From: Sipunculus nudus
Lineage: Eukaryota > Annelida > Sipuncula > Golfingiida > Sipunculidae
Length of the DNA: 64,000 nucleotides
Assembly: GCA_026874595.1 (NCBI GenBank)
Contig: CM049322.1
Location: 8,424,900 to 8,488,899, forward strand
Direction of reading: 5' to 3'
Shown here: in pieces, positions 10,630 through 23,493 of the stretch
How the letters are laid out: every line of letters starts with the position of its first letter
Numbering within the stretch: the first letter of the stretch is position 1
Position numbers and translations under genes: made by a program
Notes under the pieces: model-generated
Seen by the model: only the letters and a program-made list of their open reading frames with translations
Database searches by the model: none
Told to the model about the DNA's origin: nothing

Positions 10630-12612
10630 CTGGAAAACCAAATAACAACAATTACAGTTTGTCCAATACAAGATTGTTGATATGAGATTAAATGATGAAG
10701 AAAGTCCATTGTGCTTGAATGTATCAATTTGGTGAATGTGTATAAAACACTCTTGTATTTTATTTTAACTGTAAAAACCAATGTGTCCATCAGTGTTTAT
10801 GTGTGCATTTAAGCATGAAAATGATCACAGGAGTGATTTTCATGCACATGTCCCTTCTATGAGCCGTTTCACAATGGTTTGTTTATACCATGAATAATTA
10901 TGAGCTGACCAATGAGATTTCAGCAGATCTTATATAAGCCCCTCAGGTCTTCTGGACCCACTTCAAGCCTTGAATAGCACTGACGACAAACAAGAAACAT
11001 ACCAATCTGTCTGTTTCAGCTTCTGAATTTATGTAGTAATAACACAAAACAAGAATTGATTTTGTGTCAGTCAGAATCACTTGAACCAGTTCTACATGCA
11101 TGAAAGAGATTGGTTTGTGTAAATCTGACACTCAGGAATAAATGATTTATACCACTGGTCACTGAGCCTTTATTAAGGGCCCTCATTTCTTTACTTTACT
11201 ATATAATACTATTACAGTGATATTATCTTAAAATTATATGAGTCCAAGGGCCTATGAAACCAGCAAACAGAGGATTCAGAAAATATTTGTGTTTTCAGTG
11301 TAGTATTGAATTTTTTTTATGCAAAGGTACTTTCTCCTCAAAATTTACAATGCATGTAAAATTATTGACTTTCAAATGACATCGCTATGTGTGAGACACT
11401 TTAAGGCCTGTAACAGATATATATTCAAATTGTATATAATTATTTTCATAATTATATACATAACATCTTAGATGGGTTAATATTCATAATAATAATGAAA
11501 ACATGAGGCAAAAAAAATTAAAAAAAATTTTTTATTGACAAATGATTGAGTGTTTTAGGTTTTAACATGGGAAATGTGAACATATTTAATCTATAAAAGG
11601 ATGCTACAAATTTTCTATATGTTTATTTATAAGAATAATGATAATAAAATAAATATAAGCGGCGTATCAGTCGTATAAATTATAACCGTATATGTTGCTC
11701 CATTCCACCATCCCTGTCCACATGATTTTTCATATATTTTTTTTACAATGCGCTAAAGCTTACCTTCATTTACCCCAGACGCAATTCAGAGAAATTTGGG
11801 GATTATCTTACAGAAAATTAAAACTGTCCCATATATGGATTCAAGATGATTAATTCAGAGGGAAAAATGACTGAACAGATTTATGGTCCTAAGACATATC
11901 AGTGCGACCTAAGGTGATGGAATAAAATTACATCCACTTGACAATTCATATTCATGACGTCAATATGGTATTTGTACTTTTATTAGGTCACATATACTTC
12001 CCTCCTCATTACATGGAACAACATATATGGAAACTTGAACTGACCCCTTCATTTTTGCACTTCTTTTCAGACAGGTCAGCAACATCCCAGTGTCTCAAAG
12101 TATATATATAATTATTTCATGCCCATTAAAATCATCACAAATCGCCTCATTACTTCCTTTAATAAAAGTTATTTTTAGTGGCATATGAAATATATTTGAA
12201 AGTAATATCATGAAAAATTAGGTGGACAGGGGTGTTGGAACAGAAACACAGAATAGGTACTGATTCAGTGATTGCAAAGCTGGGGTGAATGTTTTTGTTG
12301 TAAGGACATCAGGGAGTAAGTGATATTTTGTAAGCCTTAAACTAATAGCAAACGCTTAAATGTAAAAATTGGAGTGTGTTGTGTGTCTTTAAAAAATTAA
12401 AGGGTTTACAAACAGGGTGCATACACTCAATATAGACCCAGACGTTTTGTCCAGGCACACCAAAGCAAAGCAGGGGCCGCTTACCTCCGCGAGTGGCGTC
12501 CCTGGAAACCAGCTAAAAACGGAGGTTGTACGTTTTGTTCAGCGAAATGTTTCCTCAGAATATTATTTTTTGAACATTATGATATAAGAGAAATATAGAA
12601 CGTTTGACCAAC
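10630..12612. other. Intron or upstream sequence, no gene seen
   Basis: AT-rich, with no long reading frame, no recognisable RNA gene and no clear transposon ends. It would be intron 1 of the leftmost gene if the leader exon at 12613 is real. Confidence 0.4.
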
Positions 12613-12695
12613 CTGAGATGTAAGGTGGAATTTTCTTATCTCCTTCTTCCTTTCTTGAGCGAAAATCAAACTATGTGGCCACCATGACAGATTCA
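12613..12695 (-). other. Candidate non-coding first exon / promoter-proximal region
   Basis: On the minus strand, the sequence downstream of 'catggtggccac' (about 12685) runs purine-rich to CATCTCAG followed by the donor gttggt at 12612. Local GC rises between 12460 and 12700 compared with its surroundings. This fits a short 5' leader exon of the leftmost gene. No TATA box is obvious and the exon start is not determined. Confidence 0.25.
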
Positions 12696-12789
12696 AGCGG
12701 AAACGGATGTGTTTAGTGTAATGGATAATTTATGGTTTGCACATTGTTCGGACCAGGGAAAAGCAAGTCCAGTGGGTTTACACACCATG

Positions 12790-12990
12790 CAAACATAACA
12801 TGATAATTAAAAATTATCACATCATATGGTATAATTATAATAACAAAAATAATAAAAAAAATTATAATAATGATTATAATAATAAATTATAATAACAATA
12901 CTGAAAATTATAATCAGAATAATTATTATTATAATTATTATTATTATACTATATTTTTATTATAATATATTATTATTATTATTAGTTAAG
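12790..12990. repeat. Degenerate (AAT/ATT)n microsatellite
   Basis: Runs of aataat and attatt on both sides of a short spacer, able to fold back on themselves. Simple-sequence DNA, no coding content. Confidence 0.7.
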
Positions 12991-13468
12991 CTATGTAAAA
13001 ATGACAACTGCTCTGGTTTACTCTGTGCAGAAACAATTTGGATATATCATCCTCACTTCTTTATGGCGGATATGTATAATTATGACACGTAGAATAAATA
13101 TTTTTCTAAATGATGCTTTCCAACATTAAACTTTAAATTGATCACTCAAGTCATGACTAGTACTTTAATGGAAATTATTTACTTTGATATATAATCGAAC
13201 TTTCATTTTGGACCGTTTACAAATATTTAAGTCATTGTTTTGACTAATTTAACCCTATAAGTTTATAATAAGATTGCAGGAAGTTTTGGACGTGGGTACA
13301 GTTTTCTTGTGTTGACTTCTATTTTGTCATTGTATAAAATGATCAGATGAGACTGAACCAAATCTTGGTTGTGATCGTCATATAAAGAATCAATGTAAAT
13401 ACATTAAAGTTCAATACATCACAGTGAAAGTGCTCCACCTTGCGGGGGAGCATTAATAATATACTTAT

Positions 13469-13692
13469 ATACTATGTAGTTAGCTTGATTTCATGATATG
13501 TGCGACAGAACTGTTTCGTAAGCTGTGCTCACTCGTCAGGTACACACTGTACTGTTCAGGTATGTGTATTCAGTTCGTTTTGGTGTCTGGTCAAACTGAA
13601 TACACATATTTGATCATTACAGTGTGTACCTGTCTATACCTGACGAGTGAGCACAGTCGTACATATCATGAAATTAAGCTAACTATACATAG

Positions 13693-13695
<3 letters not shown>
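13469..13695. mobile_element. Foldback (hairpin) element, ~105 bp arms
   Basis: The left arm 13469-13575 runs from 'atactatgtagttagct' through 'tgtgctcactcgtcagg' and 'tacacactgta' to 'tatgtgtattcagtt'. The right arm 13594-13695 is its inverse in the same order, separated by an 18 bp loop. The arms differ by a few substitutions and small gaps. A (TA)n tract starts directly after the right arm. The structure fits a short foldback MITE inserted at a TA-rich site. There is no coding capacity: the plus-strand ORF over it is a by-product. Confidence 0.7.

Positions 13696-13752
<57 letters not shown>
13694..13752. repeat. (TA)n microsatellite
   Basis: Pure TA dinucleotide tract. The Tyr/Ile ORFs read through it on both strands are artefacts. 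Other (TA)n tracts of similar length are at 23431-23491, 32587-32635, 34499-34611, 36411-36450, 41602-41665, 43358-43406 and 58378-58422. Confidence 0.95.
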
Positions 13753-13754
<2 letters not shown>

Positions 13755-16132
13755 AAATAAGGGATAAGATTATTATATTTATGATAATATCTCCTTTAAT
13801 TTTAAAATGCCTTTTCAATCTGAGTGTATCAATAGGTAAAATCGTTAAATATATATTACACACAGTTAGTACTTATACAGTGGAACCCGATCTTCGGGAC
13901 CAGTGAAAATTTATTTTCTAGGTGGTCCTGTATCTGAACACATATTGTATATGATGTATAACGGGTAAATAATGGGTAGTGATGGATAAGTAAACTAGAC
14001 TTTAATTTTATTCATGGCTTTGAATGAAAAGCAAAACTTGTGAAAAATATTTATTTGTCCACTTTCTGTATACAGTATCACAGCAATCAGATAGTGTGTG
14101 ACAATTGGTTTGCCGGAGTTGCAGACTTCATGGATTATATAACTGAGTGAGACCAACTCAGCAGGGAAACGAGTACAAATTCAGCAGTTCTTGGATCACC
14201 TAACTCACTGGATGGACCAATAGATTTTATGATATTTTTCCTAAGCAGATTTGCAGTGCAGTGGCTAGGGAGCCAATAAAGATCAATAGGGCAGCTTATC
14301 ATAACTGAGAAAGTTGACAGATATTACAAGAAGATATACCATCCTTTGATGTATTGTAAGCTGTCCATGCATACTTTGCTAATTACCTTGCCTGAGTCAG
14401 AGTAGCCTAAGGTCTATATAAACTAATTACATGTACACTCCTGAAATGACCTGTAATAAAGTGGCCTTAATTTTGAATAATTTCTTACATCAGAGACAAA
14501 GAAAGATGGTCCTAATTTTTATGTAAGACTATATCATTAAAAAAAACCTTCGGCACCATGCAAAATGGTCTTTTTTGTGAATGTGGTCCAACAGAAGTGG
14601 CATGGTCTTAAAGCGGGCTTCCACTACATGTAATTGTAAATACAAGATGTCATTTCAAAGTCATAACGTGTTTTTATCCCGGGATACCTACAACCACTGA
14701 AGTTGATTTAGTTTCAGCTGATTTTATTATATCAAATTTAATAATTCATGTGATTCGAGGCCAAATAACGCTTTAGTACTAATATATAGATTTGAAAATT
14801 GTGGCTAATACGATGTCTGCCTGATGTAATACAAGTCATGTTAGGAACATCAACAACAAAAATAGCTTCTCTACTATTTTCTGTATTTCTGTTATCCTTA
14901 GGTATTTGAAAAGCAACGAAGCATGCGAGAGACACGTACATGAGAATCAAAAACTATTTAAAATTCAAAAGTATTTTTTTTTATAATTGAAATCTTAGAA
15001 GGTAGAAAACCATTTAGATAACAAACTCTGCTTAAACTGATGGAAGTACTCCATATCATTTTTTACAGGTTTATAGTTTCTACACAATAATTTTTAATTA
15101 TTTTTTTAATGATTTTTTTTTCATATTTACCAGAGTCTATTTCATCATCAAAAGGACCGTATCTATGATATCTTTGAAGGTGGACGGGGCTGTTTGTCAA
15201 AGAAATCGCTATCAATTCATGTTTTAAAAAGAACACTTTTTACATATAAATAAAAAATAAATAGTAAATAAATGGTAAAAAGTAATAATGGTAAATAATT
15301 TTTTTTCTTCATTTTGTTTTACGAGGCCTACCTCCATAGCAGAGGGAGGTCAGGGACATTAATTTAAATTTTCGTTTTTTTAGTTAGTACAAAAAGAAGA
15401 ACTCAGCATTTCCCGCAAACTAAACATGTTACATAACAATATAAAAAGAAAAATACTCGTCACAAAACGGACATAAATAACATATTTTAGAGCAGGGCAC
15501 TTTCTTTTAGTAATAAACAAGTTTAAACCGTTTTCAAACCTTTTGAATGTCTTACAAAATGTATGTGGAGAGAAAGAAGAAGATGGTTTGCTGTGTAATG
15601 AAAAGTGGATAAACTTACAATAAAAAAACCGAAAAAAAACCGCAAAAATAAAGTGGGGAAAATTTTAAATGTAAAAAATGCATAAATTCGAAAATAAAAC
15701 TCTAAAGCTGTATAAACATAAGACACAATCAGCAAAAAATGTGATAGAAAAAAAGTGAAAAAATGAACAACATGCAATAGAAAATCGCAAAACACGCAAA
15801 AATAAAGCGGAAACATTTAAATATCACTCATAGAATGCATGAATGTGAAAATACAACACAGAAACTCTATAACCTCACGACAAAAATGCAAAATTTCATT
15901 AATAAAACCCTTAAAAATTCATTAAACAGAACTCTAAACTTAAAAAAAAAAATCAATACATCCACTCATTAATAATTTCCCATCACGCCGCCAGGGGGTA
16001 ACATCATGCATTAATTAAAACCAACCCGTAATTAACACTTGCGATGCACTCGAAATTTCGAAACTGGTTCCGGTTTCGGCCACTTCCGGGAAACCGTCCA
16101 CTTAATAATACCGAAACCGAAACTGGTTTTGG
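13753..16132. other. Intergenic, no gene recognised
   Basis: AT-rich, with only short reading frames lacking splice context. 15400-15960 is A-rich with repeated 'aaacacgcaaaaataaagcgg'-like text (compare about 15640 and 15790), suggesting a decayed tandem repeat of about 150 bp. Confidence 0.4.
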
Positions 16133-16158
16133 TGAAACCATCTCCGGAGATGGTTTCA
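16133..16158. repeat. 26 bp perfect palindrome
   Basis: The half site TGAAACCATCTCC is followed immediately by its exact inverse with no spacer. It lies within 16060-16190, a patch of 'gaaacc'/'ggtttc' motifs with two copies of 'aaaccgtccact' (about 16091 and 16177). It may be the centre of an inverted-repeat element or a cruciform-prone site. Confidence 0.75.
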
Positions 16159-17032
16159 GTTTTGGTTTTGCATAAACCGTCCACTCGATAATAATACTGG
16201 CAAGTTGGCGAAGGTGTACGGTAACTTGTAATCGTATAGGACATGCACAAAATTATTTTTTGTCTTGTTTCCGCTCGTTTGGACAAGAATGTCTAAGGTC
16301 TGTTTTATATCGAGCGTCGATGCAGCTTAAATTGTTCGTATGTATTTCGTTGTAGGTGCGTTTGCGCCGAATGCTTTGAGGTAAATTTCAGCAGTTTTCA
16401 TTGCGTTGGTTCAACATTTCATTGCGTTGGTTCAACTAGCCCATTTTTATTTGTTCATGGAAAAATGTATTGAGTTTGTTTTAGGGTAAGGGTGATATAA
16501 ACCCTTGTGTACAAAACATATGTATTTTACCTTCCCAGAAAATCTTATATTTGGGGTTATTTAATTTCGGGTTTACCGAACAGGGTAAACAACATGTCGG
16601 TTTGTGTTATGTCTCAAGGGAGAAGTTTACAACAAAAGGTCTCAGCCATGCCACTTCATTATAACTTGGGGAGAGGGGTTAAGGAGACCTTTTTACGAGA
16701 AATTTGCTCATTCTTCCACTTCACATCTTTCTTTCTACAATGAAACTTCAGTTATGTAATTCATATTATGAACATTTATTATGACAAATATTTTACCCGA
16801 ACTAGACCCCCCCCCCTTTCCCCGCTCACACATTCTCTAAGCAAACATGGCACACGAGTGTTGTACGAGTCTCCGTTGCATCATTTCAGGTCTCAGCATA
16901 TTAAGGCCGCTATTAATTCATGCAAATAATTGACCATAGTCTTCATCCAGTGTACAGAAACATGCCTTAAAGGTTTAAGATGTAGGTCTTACTGTATTGT
17001 CTATCTACATTTATCTCGTTCCCACGCGATAA

Positions 17033-19896
17033 GATAAGATAAGATAAGATAAGATAAGATAACATTTATTAGCCTTCAGTTCCAGGAATTTGTTGTTGAC
17101 TTGCAATTCATTACATAAAAAAATAAATAAGTAAATAGATAGATAAATACATAAAAATAATACAAAAATACATAAAAATCACACATAACATATTGATGCA
17201 TGTAAAATTAAGCATGTAAAAATGATAAAACAGATAATTCTGCAGGTAAAACACATAATTCAAAACATTAAATTTCTAAGAGGGTTGTGAGTTAAAGTGT
17301 TTAATACTGTGTGGTACGAGAGATTTTTTAAAACGAGTTGTTCTGCAGAATATTGTATCTAGGCGTTTACCTGAAGGTAAAAAACGGAACTCTGAATATA
17401 GGGGATGTGTTTTGTCATTCATGACCTTAGATATGAAGGCCATTGTTTTGGTTTCACAGATTTCCTGGTGTGTGGCAAGAGAAGTACCAGTTATTCTACT
17501 ACTTCTCTTCCTGGTATTATTCAACTGTTTCTTTAACTTATCAGATATATTTGTAAACCAGCACTCCAGTGAATAAGTAAGGACACTGGAAATTACTGAA
17601 TTATAAAACATGGTAATTATGGTTTTGTCAATATTAAGCTTTCTTAGATAATAAAGGTAATATAATCTTTTGTTTGCTTTCTTGGATTGATTCAACACAT
17701 GTTCTTTCCAATTCAGATTTCTGTCAATAATACATCCTAAGTATTTATAATTTTCTACAATATCAACATCTTCATTTTTGATAGCAACTGGGGTAATTAC
17801 AGATTTTGATCTCCTAAAATCAAATACTACTTCTTTAGTCTTCTTTACATTTAACTGAAGGTAGTGTTCCTCACACCAACCAGTCACATATTGAATGGTT
17901 TTCCTGTAGAGCGATTCATCATTCTTGTGTATCAGGCCTAGAATGACAGTGTCGTCTGCATATTTGATAATTTTACAATCTGAAAGGCTCACAGACAAAT
18001 TATTTGTATATAGAATAAAAAGGACTGCTGACAGAACACAGCCTTGTGGAGCACCAGTATTTATGATTATATCTGAAGAAGTTTCTTTGCTTGTTCTAAC
18101 ATGTTGTCTTCTATCCGAGAGAAAATCTAGAATCCATAGACAGTAGGAAAGAGGAATGTTATATCTACAGAGCTGATTGATCATAATGTGTGGCTGTATT
18201 GTATTGAAGGCTGAAGAATAATCAATGAAAAGTGATCTGGCATAATTTCTGGGGTCCCTGTCTAAGTGTTGATAAATATAATGAGTTAATGTGGCAATTG
18301 CGTCGCTTGTGCATCTGTTGGATGAATATGCAAACTGATGTTGATCTAGCATTGGTTAAACAATTGGAAGTAATTTATTAAGAACTATTCGCTCCAAAGA
18401 TTTTGCGAGAATAGATGTTAGTGCAACAGGCCTAAGATCATTCATCACTTTAGGAGAGTTATTTTTGGCGACTGGAATTATTTCTGCGGTCTTCCATAAT
18501 TTTGGTAGTTTACATAAGGAGAGAGACAATTGAAAAATGTAATGTATGATGAAGGACAAACTATTTCTACAGGTTTTAATTAATCTGCCACTGATTTTGT
18601 CGGGTCCACAGGCTTTCTTTACATTAATCTTACTTAACACTTTGTTTACATCAGTTACATCAGTAAGGATGCCATCATCACATGATTCTAAATTTGCTCT
18701 CAGACTGCTCCGAATGTCATCTTTTTCTTTTGAGAAGTCACTTTCATCAAAACGTGCATAGAATGTATTTAATTTGTCAGCATAGCCATTTTCAGCAAGC
18801 AGTGAGCATTCTTTCTTGCTTTTAGTTATACCAGTTAATTCCTGAAGACCCTTCCAAGCATCTTTTGATTGCTTGCTATGGAACAGTTTTTCTACTTTCT
18901 TTTTATATTGTTGTTTGGCTTTCTCAATGGCAGAATCAGTTTCTTTTTGTAAGTCATATCTGTTATCTGAATTGCTTGTGAAGGCTTGGTGCTTACATAC
19001 AATAAGTTTCCTTAGATCACTATTAATCAAAGGTTTGTTATTCGGGTAAATCTTAATGGTTTTAGTTGGTACTAGCATGTCTTCACAAAATGATATATAA
19101 CTAGACACAGTTTCAGTAAGTTCATCTAAATCATATGAAGTGTCAATGAACATTTGCCAGTCTGTTAGATCAAAACATGTTTGTAGGGTCTCATAGGCTT
19201 CCTTTGAGTTCACTTTAATATTAATTTCACGTGGTTTCAGCATTTGAAGTTTACGTCTGTAAGTAGGTTGCATATAGATCATATTATGGTCACTATTTTT
19301 TAGTGGAGGACCTTGAACACATTTATAAGCAGATTTAATATTACAATAAAATAAGTCCAGTTTCTGGTGACCTCTTGTGTTACAGTTCACGTACTGTGTG
19401 TAGTTCGGTAGTGCTTGATCAAGATCACAGTGGTTCATATCTCCGAGTACAATATGCAGAGCTTGTGGTTTCTTTTCTTCTAATTGGGCAACAATATCCT
19501 GTATCTTCTTTGATGCAATGTCTTTATCAGCACTGGGGGGAATGTAAACAACTGTGAGAGATATATTGGTAAACTCTCTAGGTAGGTATGAAGGACGTAG
19601 GCTCACTGATAGGGCTTCAAGGTCTGGTGAACATATACTAGACTTGACGGTTATATTCTGACACCATCTGTTATTAATATAAAGAGCTACACCACCGCCT
19701 CTTGATTTATTAGAGTCCTGGGTTCTGTCTTGTCTTAATAAGGTAAAATAAGGAATGTTCAAGAATGTGTCAGATATATTTTGGTTCAGCCATGATTCCG
19801 TTAATGCAATGCAACAAGCCTCTCGATATTGATAAAGAAATCGGCAGTTTGCACGGAGTTCGTCAATCTTTGAGCTGAGTGAACGGACGTTACCAA
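17033..19896 (-). mobile_element. LINE (CR1/L2/Jockey-like), copy 1, 5'-truncated
   Basis: The element reads on the minus strand from 19896 to a (TTATC)n tail at 17033-17062. It starts inside the endonuclease domain (NVRSLSSKIDEL at its N-terminal edge), so ORF1 and the 5' UTR are missing. A ~240 bp 3' UTR follows the stop. Both flanks lie in the 'gttcccacgcgataa' type sequence of the neighbouring 43 bp array, so it inserted into that array or its relatives. ATAAGAT at both ends may be a target duplication, but it overlaps the tail repeat. It is nearly identical to copy 2 at 26614-28985. Confidence 0.85.
17276..19896 (-). pseudogene. LINE endonuclease-reverse transcriptase, broken by one stop
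   Basis: The endonuclease part (from 19896) shows LTESWL, RGGGVALYI, VLGDMNHCDL and NSDHNMI, the APE-type signatures. The reverse transcriptase has VALTSILAKSLERIVLNKLL, FIDYSSAFNTI, the conserved GAPQGCVLSAVLFILYTNNL motif, the catalytic KYADDTVI, and LNVKKTKEVVFDFR. A TAA at 18355-18353 replaces the AAA lysine codon found in copy 2, splitting the frame just before PMLDQHQFAYSS. One base change therefore inactivates an otherwise open 870-codon frame. The protein would nick target DNA and copy its own RNA (target-primed reverse transcription). Confidence 0.85.
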
Positions 19897-19897
19897 T

Positions 19898-20062
19898 AAG
19901 ATACTAACGTGTGGGAACGAGATAATTATCGCGTGGCCACAAGATACTAACGTGTGGGAACGAGATAATTATCGCGTGGCCACAAGATACTAACGTGTGG
20001 GAACGAGATAATTATCGCGTGGCCACAAGATACTAACGCGTGGGAACGAGATACAATCTCGT
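19898..20062. repeat. 43 bp tandem repeat, about 3.5 copies
   Basis: The unit runs aagatactaacgtgtggg, then aacgagataattatcgcg, then tggccac. It holds two small palindromes (ataattat and gtggccac). The first three units are identical, and the last is variant ('cgcgtggg', 'atacaatctcg'). A related 'tctcgttcccacgcgataa' sits at 17013-17032 on the other side of the LINE in inverse orientation. Confidence 0.9.
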
Positions 20063-20101
20063 GGGAACGAAATAAAAATAATTTTGTGCATGTCCTATAC
20101 G

Positions 20102-21960
20102 AGCCACCGTAGAGGTGGGCCAAAGTAGTGCAATTTTGTTAATTATTTTATCGATTGACACTGTTATGTGTCATATATATTTTTTATATATAATGTTAAG
20201 CATTATATATAAATATTTCATACAGAGAGATATTTAGCAACAAAACACCTCAAAATGGTTAGTTAGATATATTACATCACAACAACTTAGACTAGACACT
20301 CAAATACTGCGTTAAGACGTTTATTACAATGTTAGAGAGCACCCGTAGAGCGCAACCCTCCGCCAACACATGGATCCGCATCAAGATCCATCAGACTAAT
20401 CATGAAAATTAATCAGCTGTTGTTTGTCCACCAGTATATTGTTCTGAAAAATGTCATTGATGAATTCATTAAAAAAATTCATATAGAGACAACAAGGTAT
20501 CCTTGGGTAGTTTGTGCAATGTACATATGGCGGACCACTTGCTGATTTCAGGCAACCCGTATCGTATACAGTATGGCTCCACTTTCCTTGGTTATAACCA
20601 GTGACTAAATATTTGCTTCATTTATACATGACATATGAAAATGGCCCTGTTATTCTTCCATTTGATATGATTTTGTTATTGCGTCATTCTATTGTTCGAT
20701 TATTACATCACCAACATCACTATCCGCTCGCTGATAGTGAAGGTATAGAAACCCGTCTCTTACGGTTAGTTCATCCAAAGTATATTTAAAGGTTCCTAAG
20801 GAATTCTAGGGAGTATTTTTATGTTTTGGTCATAATAAAAAAAAAACAATTTGTAAAATTTTAAGGCGGATGACTAAATTTTGTTACAATTTTTTTCGAA
20901 ATTTTTAGTGGGCTTAAGCTCTCTGTGGAAGACAACGAATTCGGCGAGGTAGGTGTTCCGAATGTTTATTCTTGTCTGCTGGCGACATCTGTCGGCGATG
21001 ATAAAGACTATTTGTGTCACAACGTTTTGCAGGTACATGTACATGTACTTGTAATTTTACGGTATAACTGAACTAAATCTAACCTATTTTACTATATTTG
21101 GAATTTTGTTAAACGTTTAATTTTTTTAGCGGGTTTTAAGCTCCTGTCTGTTGGAGGCTGTAACCATGGACACGGTATATCAGTATATTTGAGTTAGATG
21201 CTTTTCAAGGTGGTGTGTGAAAAGTTCAGGCCTTCAACTGGGAGGAATATGTTTTCTTTAATGAACAAATAAATAAATAAATAAATAAATAAATAGTTTT
21301 AATTTTATACGAGAACTATTGTATAATTTTTTTCTCAAGTAATCTGAATTGCCTGTATCCTTATTCATTTTTAATCCAAATTAGTGATAGATATATGTTT
21401 ATGACCAAAACGAAAAAAAAACCCCGAAAAATCTAATTAAGGTTTATGATATATGCAATATCAGGAGACATCAATGTTCTTTTATGATATAGGCAATATC
21501 AGCAATATCAGGAGACGTATCAATGTTCTTTTTATATTCGGTGTAACTCATTTCCTGGCATTATTCAAACATTTGTAAATTTGATGAGAGTGAACAACAA
21601 TAATTTTAGGCCTACCCATCAAAATAATTTAATCAGTTGTTCATTTTATCATTGTTCCTTACATAAAAAGTTGATCAAAATCCGTGAAGAATTTTTTAGG
21701 AACAATTGTTTAAATGTTGGTGGTGATCCGGATCACCATCTAGATTAAGAAATCTTTTGAAGGGAAAATGCTGCACTTCTGACAAAGCCATATAGGGGTA
21801 ATGAGCTGCCTTGACGGAGGTCTGCGGTCTCTGAGTGCCCAAATTCTATTTTACAAATGTTCTTTGATGGTGGCCCCACGCCAAAGGAGGTGATGCCTGC
21901 ATGAAGATTCCTCAGTTTCCAAAAGAAAACTTTCCTGTGTTAATTACCCGCCCAGGAGGT
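20102..21960. other. Intergenic, no gene recognised
   Basis: Short ORFs only. (AAAT)n at 21266-21294. Two similar patches, 'tttttagtgggcttaagctct' (about 20905) and 'ttttagcgggttttaagctcc' (about 21127), point to a small decayed repeat. No splice-supported exon was found. Confidence 0.4.
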
Positions 21961-22988
21961 TTTATGGTTTTATATTTGGATTAGTTGGTTACTTGGTTTT
22001 TAAGCAAATCGATTTATAAATTTATGGAATTATTTTGATAAATCTTAACGCAGGTTAGGATAATACCCAAGGAAATATGTTTTATTAACAATTCTTTATG
22101 GATAACTAATATGTTTATTCCTCGAAGGATTGATTATAATTGCATATAGTTTTGAATATACCCTTGCGAGCACGAGAGTTATTTACTTTTATAAGTGGCC
22201 GCCTTTCTTCCATCGAATTGATGAAGCGTGACACACATTTCCTGCGCACAGTTGTACTTGCACCATTTTCGTCTCCGCTTAAAATGCGTAGGGGGGGGGG
22301 GGGGAGATGGGGGGGGGGCGGAAGTTAAATACAGAAAAATTTAAATTCTGTCGAAAACTGAGTTAGAATTTCAGTATTCTCTTTTAATTTATATACTATT
22401 TATTTAAAAAAATGCCACAATACCAATTAATATATAGAATTGGTGAAAAAAGTATCAGTTATTAAAGTCAGTTATCACTTGTGTGGAATAAATATTTCAT
22501 CTACCGGAACACATTTTCCCGAGACAGATCTCTCAAAATAGAACTTCTTGTATATGATCTCTAAGCCACCTCTCCCCTTCTATACATAAACACAGGCCCT
22601 TCCAGTAGAATATATATTATGTTTAAACTCCGACCCCCCCCCCCCCCCCACCAGCAAAACATTTTCTAAATAAAAAATAATGTTATAAATGATGGATCAA
22701 GAAATTATTTCGAGGGGGGGGGGGTTAACAGCGCAAAGATTGGGATAATGGCGGTGGTGCCCCCTCTTAGATGTGGTTTATTTAACAATTTTCATTGAAA
22801 ATATAAGCAATTTTGAAGCAATTTAGGCAGCAAATAACAGGGAATATTCGCATCCGGAACCAACAACAAAAAAAAATCTTTACCCTATAAATTCTAATTG
22901 CTGCGTTCCACAATGTCGTAGATACGTGTGAATTTAATATTTAAGTCATTTCTGAAAACAAGTTCATTGATAGTTGAGGAACTGTGAC

Positions 22989-23425
22989 CAGTGGCGTACA
23001 AAGCATTTGTGCTGCCCGGGGACGTCATAGAATTTGCCGCCCCTCTTAACAACATTATAGACATTATAAAACTAGAAACATAAATATGCAAAACTATATG
23101 GCCAATTGTCTTCGTTATAGATGTTTGTAGACAACACATTTATATCATGAAATTCACTGAAACTACATCTTTTGCCCCAATGGTTATTCCAAAGCTTGAG
23201 AAAATACCGTTTTATTGCAAGTTCATCTAAAACGTGGTTACGTAATTTTTCGTGTACAAACGATTTGTGATTAACTTAAAATTAAACATGGTAATTGAGG
23301 CCTTATTTAGCGAGGAACAAATTAATGATTTCTGAAATAGACACAGTAACTTATAATTCCACCTCTTTATTATCGGATATATAAACACAACTAATAGAAC
23401 TCTTTGACGTTTGTGCAGCGGAAGG

Positions 23426-23493
<68 letters not shown>

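Larger units (their letters stand above)
16233..20101. mobile_element. Possible DNA element bounded by inverted 28 bp repeats
   Basis: 16233-16260 (cgtataggacatgcacaaaa...) is the exact inverse of 20074-20101. Weaker similarity continues inward ('gtcttgtttccgctcg' against the inverse of 'cgtgggaacgaaat'). With the 2.9 kb LINE removed, the inside is about 1 kb and includes the 43 bp array. This fits a non-autonomous transposon with subterminal repeats later hit by a LINE. No target duplication is clear, so two independent insertions of one family are also possible. Confidence 0.4.

Noticed and set aside
13493-13906. 137-codon plus-strand ORF
   Set aside because: It is made of the foldback element plus a (TA)n tract giving Tyr/Ile repeats.
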